Made by a program: the position numbers and the translations under genes. DNA of 44,567 bases. It comes from Streptococcus mitis subsp. hohhotensis. Its GTDB lineage: Bacteria; Bacillota; Bacilli; Lactobacillales; Streptococcaceae. The DNA lies in assembly GCF_020089495.2 (NCBI RefSeq), contig NZ_JAIRCA020000017.1:1-44567 (forward strand). The letters are read 5' to 3'. Position 1 is the stretch's first letter; each line of letters begins with the position of its first letter. Under the pieces are notes generated by a model. The model ran no database searches, was not told where the DNA came from, and worked only from the letters and a program-made list of their open reading frames with translations. Of the stretch, positions 1 to 8,751 are shown piece by piece.

Positions 1-52
1 ACAAACTAGAATAAGGACTGACATCCATAGTTAACTGATTATCAAGCATCAT
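1..52 (-). CDS. 5' end of a leftward gene, truncated by the window edge
   Basis: On the minus strand two adjacent ATG codons (52-50 and 49-47) open a frame that reads MMLDNQLTMDVSPYSSL and runs off the window. The Shine-Dalgarno sequence GAGGTGA (60-54) favours the second ATG. An extended -10 (TG-T-TATACT, -10 at 72-67) lies just upstream. The PYSSL start vaguely resembles IS1182-type transposases, but 17 residues are too few to name a family. That a gene starts here is well supported by the RBS and promoter; its identity is not. Confidence 0.45.
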   Translation of the reverse strand, partial: MMLDNQLTMDVSPYSSL

Positions 53-77
53 TTCACCTCATCTCTAGTATAACAAA

Positions 78-102
78 AAAGCCATCAATTTGATGACTTT
101 TT
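78..102. other. Terminator-like hairpin between divergent genes
   Basis: AAAGCCATCA (78-87) pairs with TGATGACTTT (91-100), with one C-A mismatch and a 3-nt loop, and A and T runs flank it. It lies upstream of both the leftward partial gene and truA, so it terminates neither. It may be left over from a lost neighbour. Confidence 0.3.
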
Positions 103-176
103 CAGTAGGCTCGGATTGGTTTCCTAAGTTTTTCTTTTGGGAAATATTGTACCCAGACAATTATAAATTTTCTAGC

Positions 177-205
177 TTGTTACGAGACTAATTTCTTGAT
201 AAAAT
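177..205 (+). promoter_or_regulatory. truA promoter, probably leaderless
   Basis: The -35 TTGTTA (177-182), a 17-nt spacer ending in TGA and the -10 TAAAAT (200-205) form an extended -10 promoter. Only seven nucleotides separate the -10 from the truA ATG at 213, so the transcript would begin at or one base before the start codon. The purines in between are too close to the expected start site to act as a normal RBS. Confidence 0.55.
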
Positions 206-212
206 AGAAGTT

Positions 213-962
213 ATGACGAGATATAAAGTAACTATTTCCTATGATGGTTACGCCTTTGCTGGTTTTCAGCGCCAGCCCCATGCGCGTAGCGTTCAGGAAG
301 AAATTGAAAAAACCTTGACCAGGTTAAATAAGGGGCAAGCTATTATTGTTCACGGTGCTGGTAGGACAGATAGTGGGGTTCATGCTCTGGGACAGGTTAT
401 TCATTTTGACATGCCCTGTCAGATGAATGAGGAGAAACTCCGTTTTGCTCTTGACACCCAGTCCCCTGAAGATATTGATGTGGTTTCGATTGAGCTTGTG
501 TCAGATGATTTTCATTGCCGTTATGCTAGACATAGCAAGACCTATGAGTTTATTGTGGATAGAGGACGTCCCAAGAATCCTATGCGCCGTCACTATGCCA
601 CTCACTTTCCCTATCCACTCGATGTGGAACAGATGCAGATTGCAATCAAAAAGCTAGAGGGAACCCATGATTTTACCGGTTTTACAGCCTCTGGGACTAG
701 TGTAGAGGATAAGGTTCGCACCATCACAGAAGCTAGTTTAGCAGTTGATGAGACAGGTCAGTTTTTGACCTTTACCTTTTCAGGAAATGGTTTCTTGTAT
801 AAACAGATTCGCAATATGGTGGGGACACTGCTCAAAATCGGAAATAATCGAATGCCAGTAGAGCAGATTGACCTGATCTTGGAGAAAAAGGACAGGCAGC
901 TTGCGGGTCCCACTGCAGCACCAAATGGTTTATATTTAAAGGAGATTCGTTATGAAGAATAA
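213..962 (+). CDS. truA: tRNA pseudouridine synthase A
   Basis: A 249-residue TruA, normal length for the family, which converts U38-U40 in the anticodon arm of many tRNAs to pseudouridine. The N-terminal [19 protein letters not shown] block and the catalytic-Asp motif [15 protein letters not shown] (Asp in RTDSGVHA, about residue 53) are intact, as is the C-terminal [16 protein letters not shown] segment. It is the first gene of an overlapping set: its stop lies 11 nt inside the kinase gene that follows. An extended -10 box 7 nt before the ATG suggests leaderless translation. The identification is secure. Confidence 0.97.
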   Translation: MTRYKVTISYDGYAFAGFQRQPHARSVQEEIEKTLTRLNKGQAIIVHGAGRTDSGVHALGQVIHFDMPCQMNEEKLRFALDTQSPEDIDVVSIELVSDDFHCRYARHSKTYEFIVDRGRPKNPMRRHYATHFPYPLDVEQMQIAIKKLEGTHDFTGFTASGTSVEDKVRTITEASLAVDETGQFLTFTFSGNGFLYKQIRNMVGTLLKIGNNRMPVEQIDLILEKKDRQLAGPTAAPNGLYLKEIRYEE

Positions 963-1725
963 TCGTATTTTAGCACTTTCTGGAAATGATATTTTTAGTG
1001 GTGGTGGCCTGTCAGCTGATTTGGCTACCTATACCTTGAACGGCTTGCATGGCTTTGTAGCAGTGACTTGTTTGACAGCCTTGACAGAAAAAGGATTTGA
1101 AGTCTTTCCAACTGACGATACCATTTTTCAACATGAATTAGATAGCTTGCGTGATGTGGAATTTGCAGGTATTAAGATTGGTCTTCTTCCTACTGTCAGT
1201 GTGGCTGAGAAGGCCTTGAACTTTATCAAGCAACGTCCAGGAGTGCCTGTGGTATTGGATCCTGTCTTGGTCTGCAAGGAAACTCACGATGTGGCTGTTA
1301 GTGAGCTCTGCCAAGAACTGATTCGTTTTTTCCCTTATGTCAGTGTGATTACACCTAATCTTCCTGAAGCAGAATTATTGGCTGGTCAGGAAATTAAAAC
1401 CTTGGAAGACATGAAGGCTGCAGCACAGAAATTGCATGACTTAGGAGCGCCAGCAGTCATTATCAAGGGAGGCAATCGCCTTAGTCAGGACAAGGCTGTG
1501 GATGTCTTTTATGATGGACAAAACTTTACAGTCCTAGAAAATCCTGTTATCCAAGGGCAAAATGCTGGTGCAGGTTGTACCTTTGCCTCTAGCATTGCCA
1601 GTCACTTGGTTAAAGGTGATGAACTTTTACCAGCAGTAGAAAGCTCTAAGGCTTTCGTTTATCGTGCTATTGCACAAGCAGATCAGTATGGAGTAAGACA
1701 ATATGAAGCAAACCAAAACAACTAA
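952..1725 (+). CDS. pdxK: Dual-cysteine pyridoxal kinase (ThiD-like ribokinase fold)
   Basis: A 257-residue ribokinase-superfamily protein of the kind usually annotated as ThiD (hydroxymethylpyrimidine kinase). Two features point to the Gram-positive pyridoxal kinase subfamily: Cys108 in the segment LDPVLVCKE, where true ThiD proteins usually have Ala, and Cys209 in the anion-hole motif [11 protein letters not shown]. Paired cysteines at these places define the enzymes that bind pyridoxal as a hemithioacetal, as described for S. aureus and B. subtilis. The likely reaction is ATP-dependent phosphorylation of pyridoxal to PLP. It overlaps truA by 11 nt and the ECF transporter gene by 23 nt, so translation is probably coupled. 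ThiD activity on HMP-phosphate cannot be excluded. Confidence 0.85.
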   Translation: MKNNRILALSGNDIFSGGGLSADLATYTLNGLHGFVAVTCLTALTEKGFEVFPTDDTIFQHELDSLRDVEFAGIKIGLLPTVSVAEKALNFIKQRPGVPVVLDPVLVCKETHDVAVSELCQELIRFFPYVSVITPNLPEAELLAGQEIKTLEDMKAAAQKLHDLGAPAVIIKGGNRLSQDKAVDVFYDGQNFTVLENPVIQGQNAGAGCTFASSIASHLVKGDELLPAVESSKAFVYRAIAQADQYGVRQYEANQNN

Positions 1726-2164
1726 AATCGCCCTTGTATCCCTATTAACCGCCCTCTCTGTGGTTCTAGGTTATTTCTTAAAAATTCCAACACCGACAGG
1801 CATTCTAACTCTTTTAGATGCAGGTGTCTTCTTTACGGCTTTCTACTTTGGTAGTCGTGAAGGGGCTGTAGTAGGAGGACTAGCAGGTTTCTTGATTGAC
1901 CTCTTATCAGGCTATCCTCAGTGGATGTTCTTTAGCTTGGTTAACCATGGCTTGCAGGGATTTTTCGCAGGATTTAAAGGGAAAACTCAGTGGTTAGGCC
2001 TTATCTTAGCAACGATTGCCATGGTAGGGGGTTACGCCTTGGGTTCTACATTGATGAATGGCTGGGCATCAGCCCTACCAGAAATTTTACCAAATTTCAT
2101 GCAAAATATGGTAGGGATGATTGTAGGATTTATCCTTAGTCAAAGTATCAAGAAGATTAAGTAA
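1703..2164 (+). CDS. ECF transporter substrate-binding (S) component, probably for a B6 vitamer
   Basis: A 153-residue integral membrane protein with five or six predicted helices. It has the N-terminal pattern of ECF S components: a basic start, then an Ala/Leu-rich helix (IALVSLLTALSVVLGYF) that docks on the energising T subunit. The Gly-rich helix GAVVGGLAGFLIDLLSGYP is typical of the family. It needs EcfA, EcfA' and EcfT, which are not in the window. Because it is coupled to the pyridoxal kinase gene, I infer pyridoxine/pyridoxal uptake (PdxU-like); a thiamine precursor is the alternative if the kinase is a ThiD. It is the last gene before a strong terminator. Confidence 0.85.
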   Translation: MKQTKTTKIALVSLLTALSVVLGYFLKIPTPTGILTLLDAGVFFTAFYFGSREGAVVGGLAGFLIDLLSGYPQWMFFSLVNHGLQGFFAGFKGKTQWLGLILATIAMVGGYALGSTLMNGWASALPEILPNFMQNMVGMIVGFILSQSIKKIK

Positions 2165-2277
2165 TACTCTTCGAAAATCTCTTCAAACTACGTCAGCTTC
2201 CATCTGCAACCTCAAAACAGTGTTTTGAGCAACCTGCGGCTAGCTTCCTAGTTTGCACTTTGATTTTCATTGAGTAT
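2164..2277 (+). repeat. BOX element, short form
   Basis: A 114-nt repeat starting ATACTCTTCGAAAATCTC and ending TTTTCATTGAGTAT, the ends of pneumococcal BOX elements. It lacks the middle stretch of about 38 nt (GCCTTACCGTA...TTCTAT) seen in the longer copies at 2373, 19690 and 38922. Its first bases overlap the stop codon of the ECF gene. Confidence 0.85.
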
Positions 2278-2310
2278 AAAGGGGCTGAGTAAAAAGTCTT
2301 TCAAATAAGA

Positions 2311-2356
2311 AAAACGCATAGTATCAGGTGTTGAAAACCTTGATACTATGCGTTTT
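2311..2356. terminator. Perfect 16-bp bidirectional terminator
   Basis: AAAACGCATAGTATCA (2311-2326) is the exact reverse complement of TGATACTATGCGTTTT (2341-2356), with a 14-nt loop and A/T ends on both sides. It sits between the rightward truA-pdxK-ECF operon and leftward pepQ and can serve both. Confidence 0.8.
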
Positions 2357-2372
2357 ATTGTGGAAAGATTTT

Positions 2373-2523
2373 ATACTCTTCAAAAATCTCTTCAAACCGT
2401 GTCAACATCGCCTTACCATAGATATGGTTACTGACTTCGTCAGTTCTATCCACAACCTCAAAACAGTGTTTTGAGCAACCTGCGGCTAGTTTCCTAGTTT
2501 GCTCTTTGATTTTCATTGAGTAT
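2373..2523 (+). repeat. BOX element, long form
   Basis: A 151-nt copy with the same ends as the element at 2164, plus the central GCCTTACCATAGATATGG and ACTGACTTCGTCAGT parts. It ends 10 nt before the pepQ stop codon. Two BOX copies in the same orientation thus bracket the terminator. Confidence 0.88.
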
Positions 2524-2533
2524 TAGATGAATA

Positions 2534-3616
2534 TTAATCAAAATAAAGTAAGTCTTTGCTGGTGCTTGTAAAGAGGTCAAAGCCATCCTTGGTAACAACA
2601 CCGCAGTCTTCGATACGAACACCGACTTTACCAGGGATATAGATACCTGGTTCAACAGAGAAGCACATGCCTTCTTCGATGACCATGTCGTTTCCTTCCA
2701 TGATAGATGGGAATTCATGGACATCCATACCGATACCATGACCGAGACGGTGGTTGAAGTACTCACCATAACCAGCTTTTTCGATGACTTCACGGGCAGC
2801 GCGGTCCACTTCATGGGCAGTCACACCCGGCTTGATAAAGTCAAGAGCAGCTTGTTGGGCTTCAAGAGTCAAGTTGTAAATATCTTTCTTGAATTGGTCT
2901 GGTTTACCAACAGCGACTGTACGAGTCATATCTGAAGCATAGCCGTTGACTAGAACACCAAGGTCAAAGAGGAGAAGAGCATCATTTTCAACTTTGTTTG
3001 CTGCTGGAATACCGTGTGGATTTGCAGCATTATCACCTGTCAGGACCATGGTATCAAAGCTCATTTCATAGCCTTCACGTTTCATGGCAAAGTCAATTTG
3101 AGCAATGATATCTGTCTCTGTCTTATCAAGAGAAATATTATCAAAGCCAACATTAACAGCCTTGTCAGCATAGAGACCTGCAACCATCATTTTTTGCACT
3201 TCATCAGCTGATTTGATGAGGCGCATGCGTTGGATACGAGGAGTGAGGTTGTTAAACTCAGCAGTTTCAAAAACTGTTTTCAAGCCATGATATTTGGTCA
3301 AGATGAGATTGTCAAACTCAACAGCGACACGTTTGAAGTCAAGTTGTGGAAGAGCATGTTTCATTTTTTGCCATGGGTTTTCAGAATCCACATAGCCGAC
3401 AACTGGGAAGGAAACGGTGCTGCTTGCACGTTCCACTTCAAGGGCTGGGACAAAGAGGAGAGGTTCCTGATTCGCTAGAACAAAGAGGAACATTTGGCGT
3501 TCATGGGGATCACTGTAAAAGCCAGTGAGGTAATTGATTGTGACGGGGTCAGATACGACAGCGACGTCTAGTTTTTCTGATTCAAGATATGTTACGATTT
3601 GTTGTAATTTAGACAT
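2534..3616 (-). CDS. pepQ: Xaa-Pro dipeptidase (M24B metallopeptidase)
   Basis: A 360-residue cytoplasmic prolidase that releases proline from Xaa-Pro peptides. The pita-bread fold is shown by its five metal ligands in order: Asp218 (LLLFDLG), Asp229 (YASDMTRT), His293 (HRLGHGIGMDVHE), Glu322 (FSVEPGIYI) and Glu336 (GVRIEDCG). The N-terminal domain (to about residue 130) is of the creatinase/aminopeptidase P type. The length and the NYLTGFYSDPHERQ start match streptococcal PepQ. The start codon follows a GAAGGT ribosome site. It stands alone, with a terminator and BOX element downstream. Confidence 0.95.
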   Translation of the reverse strand: MSKLQQIVTYLESEKLDVAVVSDPVTINYLTGFYSDPHERQMFLFVLANQEPLLFVPALEVERASSTVSFPVVGYVDSENPWQKMKHALPQLDFKRVAVEFDNLILTKYHGLKTVFETAEFNNLTPRIQRMRLIKSADEVQKMMVAGLYADKAVNVGFDNISLDKTETDIIAQIDFAMKREGYEMSFDTMVLTGDNAANPHGIPAANKVENDALLLFDLGVLVNGYASDMTRTVAVGKPDQFKKDIYNLTLEAQQAALDFIKPGVTAHEVDRAAREVIEKAGYGEYFNHRLGHGIGMDVHEFPSIMEGNDMVIEEGMCFSVEPGIYIPGKVGVRIEDCGVVTKDGFDLFTSTSKDLLYFD

Positions 3617-3692
3617 ATGCTACCTTCTTTCTACCCCTCTATTTTGGCAAAAAATGAGAGAAAATGCAAGGGAGAAGGGTAAAAGAAAAGAC

Positions 3693-3720
3693 AAAAAAAC
3701 TCCGACAAGATAACGGAGTT
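3693..3720 (-). terminator. Rho-independent terminator of murT-gatD
   Basis: Read leftward, AACTCCG and CGGAGTT (3720-3714 and 3704-3698) pair around a 9-nt loop and are followed by a run of T (3699-3693). It lies 23 nt past the gatD stop codon. Confidence 0.8.
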
Positions 3721-3742
3721 CTTTGATATAGTTTCACTTTGT

Positions 3743-4525
3743 TTAAGAAAAGTCTGCCTTGTTTTTGACGTCGCTGTATTCTTCAGCGATTTCTTGGCTG
3801 AGAATGTCCTCATAAGCAGGGAGTTGAATGTCCTGACCATATTTCTTCTTGAGGGCGGTAGTGACTAGGCGATAAGCCAGATTGGCATTACGAGAGAGGA
3901 TAGGCCCGTGGAAGTAAGAACCAAATACATTCTTATAATGAACACCTTCGCCGACCTTTTCTTCGTTATTTCCATTTCCATAGACAACCTGTCCCAGTGG
4001 TTTTTGGTCATCTGAGAGGAAGGTACGGCCCTGATGATTTTCAAATCCATAGTAGGTTTCATCGAAATCTTCATTGTGAATCTTGATGTCCCCGATAAAA
4101 CGGTTATTGGTCTGGTTGAGGGTGTAGTGCCCCATGACACCTAGCCCTTCGATACGTCTCCCTGAAGCTTCAATATAATATTGACCCAATAGTTGGAAAC
4201 CACCGCAGATAGCCAGAACCACACCGTCGTTTTGGATGTAGTTGTCAATGCTTTCTTTTTTGGCAGGTAGGTCGTCTGCAATAATACTTTGTTCAAAGTC
4301 TTGACCGCCACCGAAAAAGGCAATGTCGTAGTGGTTTTCATCAAAATCATCATGAAGTGAAACGATGTCAATCGTCACATGGGCTCCTAGTTTTTCAGCC
4401 ACATACTTGAGCATGAGGATGTTTCCATTGTCCCCGTAGGTATTCATGAGGTTTCCATAGAGGTGGGCAATGTTGAGCTGATAGGGGTAATTGCCAGCTT
4501 TTGAGGAAAGTGAAGTATAAACCAT
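3743..4525 (-). CDS. gatD: Lipid II isoglutaminyl synthase, glutaminase subunit
   Basis: A 260-residue class I glutamine amidotransferase of the CobB/CobQ-like group. The nucleophile is Cys107 in [13 protein letters not shown] and the catalytic His is His206 in [10 protein letters not shown]. GatD releases ammonia from glutamine and passes it to MurT, which amidates the D-iGlu of lipid II to D-iGln. This step is essential in pneumococcus and needed for efficient cross-linking. Older annotations call it a cobyric acid synthase-like protein. The start codon overlaps the murT stop by one base (TAATG), so translation is coupled. Confidence 0.95.
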   Translation of the reverse strand: MVYTSLSSKAGNYPYQLNIAHLYGNLMNTYGDNGNILMLKYVAEKLGAHVTIDIVSLHDDFDENHYDIAFFGGGQDFEQSIIADDLPAKKESIDNYIQNDGVVLAICGGFQLLGQYYIEASGRRIEGLGVMGHYTLNQTNNRFIGDIKIHNEDFDETYYGFENHQGRTFLSDDQKPLGQVVYGNGNNEEKVGEGVHYKNVFGSYFHGPILSRNANLAYRLVTTALKKKYGQDIQLPAYEDILSQEIAEEYSDVKNKADFS

Positions 4526-5868
4526 TAGTTCATCTCCTTTCTAACAATCTGACGACTAGCCAGCAGTTCGCGGAATTCCAGCATAGCAGTATAAGTTGCT
4601 AGGATATAGGCATGCTCACAGTCTTGGTTCTCAATGGTTTTAAGAACTTGTTCCAGACTACTTGTTTCAGTAATTTTATCAGCTGGATAGCCAGTTACTC
4701 GTAGACGACGTGCTATTTCAGAATGGCGAACACCGCCAGCATTGATTTCAGGAATGTCCATCTCAGTGATTTGTTCAAAATCAGCATCCCAGATCCAGCT
4801 GGTATCAATACCGTCTGCATAGTTGGCATTGAGGAGGACAGATAGGCTAAATGGATAAGGTGCTAGTTTAATCATTTCGATAGCTTGGGTCGCACCGACT
4901 GGATTTTTAATCAAGACGAGGGTGCATTCCTTGTCACCAATATGGAAGGTTTCTTGGCGTCCAAAGACAGCACGGCTCTTGTCAAATCCCTGCTTGATGA
5001 GTTGGGAATCGGCACCGAGGAAACGAGCAATAGCAACCGCAGCTAGGGCGTTGTAGATATTGTAGAGTCCACCGATTTGAATACCGTACTCTTGGCCGTC
5101 TATGACAAAGCGAGAGCGATTGTTGGTTAACTCAACCAGTTCTGTCAAGCGATAGTCGAGATCAGGACGTTTACATCCGCAGCCTTCACAGATATAGGCA
5201 CCCAAGTTTGCATAGGTATTATGCTCATATTTGAGGATGCCTTGGCAGTCAGGACAGAGAATCCCTTCTGTATTATAGTGAGCCAGCTGGGCTGGTCCTT
5301 TTTCCAAGTCAAAACCAAAATACTCTACAGGATTTGGAATAGCTGGCTTGTAGAAAAGTGGACTGTCTCCATTAAGGAGAACAGTAGCCGTAGGAACCTT
5401 ACGAATGGCATCCAAAATCATCTTGTAAGTTGTGTAAATCTCACCATAGCGGTCCATCTGGTCACGGAAGATATTCGTGATGACAAAAAGGCTTGGCTGG
5501 ATATAGTCACAGATACGAGATAGACTGGCTTCATCGATTTCTAGAACGGCAATGTTTTTCCCAGTTTTAGAGGATTTGGCCGTCAAGAAGGTTGTCGTAA
5601 TCCCTGTAATCATATTGGCACCGCTTGGATTGGTCAGAACCTGACCATAAACTTCTTTTAAAATGCCGACAGTGAGGGCAGTTGTCAGGGTTTTCCCGTT
5701 GGTTCCAGTGACCACGACAATCTCGTAGTTCTTAGCTAGATTTTGTAAAATATCTTTATCAAATTGAAGGGCAAGTTTTCCTGGGAGCGTACTTCCACGA
5801 CCAAGACGGTTCAAGATGAAGTGGGAAGAACGCCCAGCTAGGAGACCCAAAGTAGTTTTTAATTTCAT
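4525..5868 (-). CDS. murT: Lipid II isoglutaminyl synthase, Mur ligase-like subunit
   Basis: A 447-residue Mur ligase homologue. The ATP-binding loop is [12 protein letters not shown] (about 54-63). A Cys4 zinc ribbon not found in MurC-F is inserted in the central domain (Cys205, Cys208, Cys227, Cys230), as in other MurT proteins. The C-terminal DUF1727 domain holds [15 protein letters not shown], the region of the catalytic Asp proposed for S. aureus MurT. It activates the D-Glu carboxylate of lipid II with ATP and receives ammonia from GatD. It is first in a two-gene operon. An extended -10 lies 6 nt before the ATG with no RBS between, so the mRNA is probably leaderless. Confidence 0.95.
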   Translation of the reverse strand: MKLKTTLGLLAGRSSHFILNRLGRGSTLPGKLALQFDKDILQNLAKNYEIVVVTGTNGKTLTTALTVGILKEVYGQVLTNPSGANMITGITTTFLTAKSSKTGKNIAVLEIDEASLSRICDYIQPSLFVITNIFRDQMDRYGEIYTTYKMILDAIRKVPTATVLLNGDSPLFYKPAIPNPVEYFGFDLEKGPAQLAHYNTEGILCPDCQGILKYEHNTYANLGAYICEGCGCKRPDLDYRLTELVELTNNRSRFVIDGQEYGIQIGGLYNIYNALAAVAIARFLGADSQLIKQGFDKSRAVFGRQETFHIGDKECTLVLIKNPVGATQAIEMIKLAPYPFSLSVLLNANYADGIDTSWIWDADFEQITEMDIPEINAGGVRHSEIARRLRVTGYPADKITETSSLEQVLKTIENQDCEHAYILATYTAMLEFRELLASRQIVRKEMN

Positions 5869-5874
5869 GTTTCT

Positions 5875-5903
5875 ATTATATCATACTGCGCCCAGTAGTC
5901 CAA
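5875..5903 (-). promoter_or_regulatory. murT promoter, probably leaderless
   Basis: On the minus strand TTGGAC (5903-5898), a 17-nt spacer ending in TGA and TATAAT (5880-5875) form an extended -10 promoter. Exactly six bases (AGAAAC) separate the -10 from the ATG, so +1 falls on the A of the start codon. Confidence 0.65.
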
Positions 5904-6159
5904 TAACTAAAGTAACCTCTAAGATCAACTAAAGAAGTAACCTTAGAGGTGCTTTTTAGGTTCTGATTAAACCAATCAAATACAATATCTTTGAATTTGA
6001 TAACTTTGGCAACTTTAAGAAATAAATCTTTCTTGCTCTGAACATAAGAAAGGAGAGGACATCAATTACCTTCTGCAGGTTTTAAAATTTCATTAATCCA
6101 TTATAGTTGACAAAGATACCTAACTTTTGGGATTTAGATTATTTTTTGGAAAGTCTCTT
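5904..6159. other. Non-coding gap with one hairpin
   Basis: No convincing ORF is visible. ACCTCTAAG (5915-5923) pairs with CTTAGAGGT (5942-5950) around an 18-nt loop and is followed on the plus strand by GCTTTTT, so it looks like a rightward terminator with no rightward gene left to serve. The rest is featureless AT-rich sequence downstream of the leftward nucleotidyltransferase gene. Confidence 0.4.
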
Positions 6160-6915
6160 TTATAATAAATTACGAATTTTTTCTTTTATAAATGCGTTAA
6201 GAGGATAGTGTTTATCAAGATATTCTAGGAGTGCCTGAGCAGATTCAGAAATTCGTTCGTAACCTTGCAAAAAGTAGGGTAATTGTTTGGCTTCATTTGG
6301 ATAACCTTTTTCAAATCGTCTGTTGCTGTTAAAAATATCTATAAAATTAGATTTAGAAGTTTTTTCCAAATTGATTAGTTCAGTCCAGAGCTTGACAGAT
6401 CTGTTTTGGATGAAATCATAAGCAGCCAATTTTTCCCCTCGTTGATAGCGACCTAGTCCTATATATAGGTTGCATAAAATTTCTCCCAACAGCCATTCAC
6501 GATCTCTATTTTCTTTTGATGGCAATCTTTGTGGCTGGCAGATTGTTCCATCAAAACCGACCTCCTTCCAGATAATTTTGCCTTCAGCGAAAGGAATGTT
6601 TACTAGTTCGTGAGCTTCAAAGATAGCAAATTCACAAAAAACATCATCTTCAAATAGAACTTTATGTCCGTCCACTGTATTTTGGTAGTGAAATGCAATT
6701 GGTTCTAGATTACTTAACCAAGTTAGATCCTGGATATAGGCCTGCTTGTAGCCATCTTTTACAATAACAAAGAAATCCAAATCGGAGTACTGATCCAATC
6801 GTTCTCTTTCTGATCCGCAAGAACCAAGTGCCAGCAAAGCTAGTGCTTGTCTAGAATCTTTTAGAGACTGACCAATATCATCTAGTCTTTGTAATAGTAA
6901 TTCTGTTTTATTCAT
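6160..6915 (-). CDS. Nucleotidyltransferase-fold protein of unknown substrate
   Basis: A 251-residue protein. Residues 31-47 carry the Pol-beta-type nucleotidyltransferase signature, GS (31-32) followed by SDLDFFV (Asp45 and Asp47 as metal ligands). A third acidic position is likely in the FCEFAIFEAHEL strand, whose context recalls lincosamide nucleotidyltransferases of the Lnu(B/F) type. The helical C-terminal half fits a substrate-binding domain. It is a single gene with a strong promoter and RBS (GAGGT, 7 nt before the ATG). AMP or GMP transfer to a small molecule or protein is plausible. Nothing in the sequence shows which substrate, and a resistance function should not be assumed. Confidence 0.75.
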   Translation of the reverse strand: MNKTELLLQRLDDIGQSLKDSRQALALLALGSCGSERERLDQYSDLDFFVIVKDGYKQAYIQDLTWLSNLEPIAFHYQNTVDGHKVLFEDDVFCEFAIFEAHELVNIPFAEGKIIWKEVGFDGTICQPQRLPSKENRDREWLLGEILCNLYIGLGRYQRGEKLAAYDFIQNRSVKLWTELINLEKTSKSNFIDIFNSNRRFEKGYPNEAKQLPYFLQGYERISESAQALLEYLDKHYPLNAFIKEKIRNLL

Positions 6916-6946
6916 ATCGTTACCTCATTGTTTCTTGTTTACAGAC

Positions 6947-6975
6947 ATTATATAGTTAATATTTTCGAAAGTCAA
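6947..6975 (-). promoter_or_regulatory. Promoter of the nucleotidyltransferase gene
   Basis: TTGACT (6975-6970), a 17-nt spacer and a perfect TATAAT (6952-6947) lie 31 nt upstream of the start codon. Confidence 0.8.
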
Positions 6976-7350
6976 TTTCATCCCATACCAAATATATACT
7001 AATGTAATATGGGATTTCTTTCGATATTTTTTACAATGATAAAGTTTAAACATTTTGCGGAGTATTGCTCATATTATCAAGAACGAAGAAATTTGAAGTA
7101 TTCTTTCGATGAAAATATACATACGACTCGCGCGAAGAGTGCCTAATTTACCTAATTAGGCACGAAACAATCATTGCAAAATATCTTTTTAAATTACTCA
7201 TAAAACGATGAGTTGAAGCGAGTTATTCAAAGTCATATGTATTGCTGATATTTGAAAGAGTGACCTGAAACTCAATATATAATTAGGACTGCTAAATAAA
7301 GTTTGGCTACTATATCACAAAAGAGGGAAAAGACGGATTTGAGATTCTGC
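6976..7350. other. Non-coding gap with a perfect palindrome
   Basis: There is no supported gene in this AT-rich stretch. At 7139-7163 GTGCCTAATT and AATTAGGCAC form a perfect 10-bp stem with a 5-nt loop and no T run, so it is more like an operator or a small structured RNA than a terminator. A smaller stem, CTCAT/ATGAG, lies near 7197-7212. Confidence 0.4.
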
Positions 7351-7359
7351 AGAAGTAAA

Positions 7360-7380
7360 AACAGCCCACAGAGGGCTGTT
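7360..7380 (-). terminator. Terminator of the flavoprotein gene
   Basis: AACAGCCC and GGGCTGTT (7360-7367 and 7373-7380) form an 8-bp stem with a 5-nt loop. Read leftward it is followed by TTTT. It lies 21 nt past the stop codon. Confidence 0.85.
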
Positions 7381-7400
7381 AGTTAAGATGAGATTTTAAC

Positions 7401-8717
7401 TTAAATCGCAAATAAGTCATTCAAGTTCTCAGCCAAGGTTGGGTGAGTGAAGATTTGTTTTGTGAAGTAAGTGTAAGGAATCTTGTTGTCCATAGCAACA
7501 GTGATGATGTTGATGATTTCTTGAGAACCTTCTGAGAAGATGCTTGCTCCAAGAATTTCTTTTGTTTCAGTATTAACAACAGCTTTGAAAGCTCCGCGCA
7601 GGTCTCCATTTACGTGACCACGAGGCATTGCTGCAACAGGAATTTCCTTAACGGCGTATGGAAGTTTCAAATCAGCTGCTTGGCTTTCAGTCAAACCGAC
7701 TTGTGAAAGTGCAGGTGTGATGAACATAGTGTTTGGTACATTGAGACGGTCTTCAAGTGTGTAGCTGCCATCTCCAGCAAGGTAGCTGTAAACAACACGG
7801 AAGTCATCCAGTGAAATGTAAGTAAATTGAGGGCCACCGTTGACATCTCCAACTGCAAAGACACCAGGAACGTTTGTTTGACAATGTTTGTCTACTTTAA
7901 TAGCACCACGTTCAGTTAGTTCAATATCTGTATTTTCAAGTTGAAGTGGTTCTACATTTGGTTTGCGTCCAGTTGAGTAGAGAAGGGCGTCGAAACGGTA
8001 AGTTTCGTTTTCAGTTACGAGGAGCACTTGGTCACCATCGTTTTTGATTTCAGTAGTGCGGATATTTTGAAGTAATTCAATACCGTCTTCTTCCATGTAT
8101 TGTTTAGCAAGAGCTGCGATGGAAGGTTCTGCACGAGGTAGGAAAGTATCCAAGGCATCTAGAACTGTAACCTTGCTTCCAAGTTTATTGTAAAGACCAG
8201 CAAATTCAAGACCGATATTTCCGCCACCAAGGACACCAAGTTTTTCAGGCAATTTGTCCAAGTTTTGGATACCTGTTGAGTCAAAGACATTTTTGCTTGT
8301 AGCAAGTCCTGGAATTGGCAAGACGTTTGAAACAGCACCAGTGTTGATGACGATTGTTTCAGCGGTCAGTTCTTTCTTTTCATCACCAGCTTGGATTTCG
8401 ATGACTTTATTTGAAAGGAAGTGAGCTTCCGCATCAAAGATATCCACGCCTGTACCTGCGACAGTAGCATAGTTTTTACCATTGAGGCGACCAGTGATAG
8501 TGTTTTTGGTAGCAATCACTTCTTCAAAAGACAAGTCTTTCTCAGCAGCAACTAGCAAAGTTTTAGTTGGGATACAACCAATGTTGATACAAGTTCCACC
8601 GTACATAGCTTTGCTACGTTCAACGAGGGCAACTTTTTTGCCAGCTGAAGCCAATTTACCAGCTAGTGTTTTACCAGCTTTACCAAATCCGATAACGATT
8701 AAATCATAAGTTAACAT
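7401..8717 (-). CDS. RclA/mercuric reductase-like FAD pyridine nucleotide-disulfide oxidoreductase
   Basis: A 438-residue flavoprotein. It has an N-terminal FAD-binding GFGKAGKTLAG motif, the redox-active pair Cys43-Cys48 in GGTCINIGCIPTK, a second Rossmann motif (GGGNIGLEFAGLY) for NAD(P)H, the FAD motif VFAVGDVNGG, and a C-terminal dimerisation domain with the conserved HPTLAEN His-Pro-Glu. The length fits RclA/YkgC-type enzymes; it lacks the N-terminal HMA domain of MerA. RclA-type enzymes act in defence against hypochlorous acid and copper, which would suit an oral commensal, but the substrate here is inferred. It is a single gene with a good RBS (AAGGAGGAA) and its own promoter and terminator. 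Confidence 0.88.
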   Translation of the reverse strand: MLTYDLIVIGFGKAGKTLAGKLASAGKKVALVERSKAMYGGTCINIGCIPTKTLLVAAEKDLSFEEVIATKNTITGRLNGKNYATVAGTGVDIFDAEAHFLSNKVIEIQAGDEKKELTAETIVINTGAVSNVLPIPGLATSKNVFDSTGIQNLDKLPEKLGVLGGGNIGLEFAGLYNKLGSKVTVLDALDTFLPRAEPSIAALAKQYMEEDGIELLQNIRTTEIKNDGDQVLLVTENETYRFDALLYSTGRKPNVEPLQLENTDIELTERGAIKVDKHCQTNVPGVFAVGDVNGGPQFTYISLDDFRVVYSYLAGDGSYTLEDRLNVPNTMFITPALSQVGLTESQAADLKLPYAVKEIPVAAMPRGHVNGDLRGAFKAVVNTETKEILGASIFSEGSQEIINIITVAMDNKIPYTYFTKQIFTHPTLAENLNDLFAI

Positions 8718-8742
8718 TTAGAATTCCTCCTTTTCGACTTTC

Positions 8743-8751
8743 ATTCTAGCA
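8743..8751 (-). promoter_or_regulatory. Extended -10 promoter of the flavoprotein gene
   Basis: TGC-TAGAAT read leftward, 25 nt upstream of the ATG, with weak TTG-containing -35 candidates further up. It is divergent to the cshA promoter. Confidence 0.5.

Noticed and set aside
5904..6159. A small RNA or broken gene between murT and the nucleotidyltransferase gene
   Set aside because: Apart from one hairpin there is no promoter with a matching terminator and no recognisable peptide.
6160..6915. Calling the nucleotidyltransferase a lincosamide or aminoglycoside resistance gene
   Set aside because: Only the general fold motif and a loose resemblance are visible; that is not enough for a resistance call.
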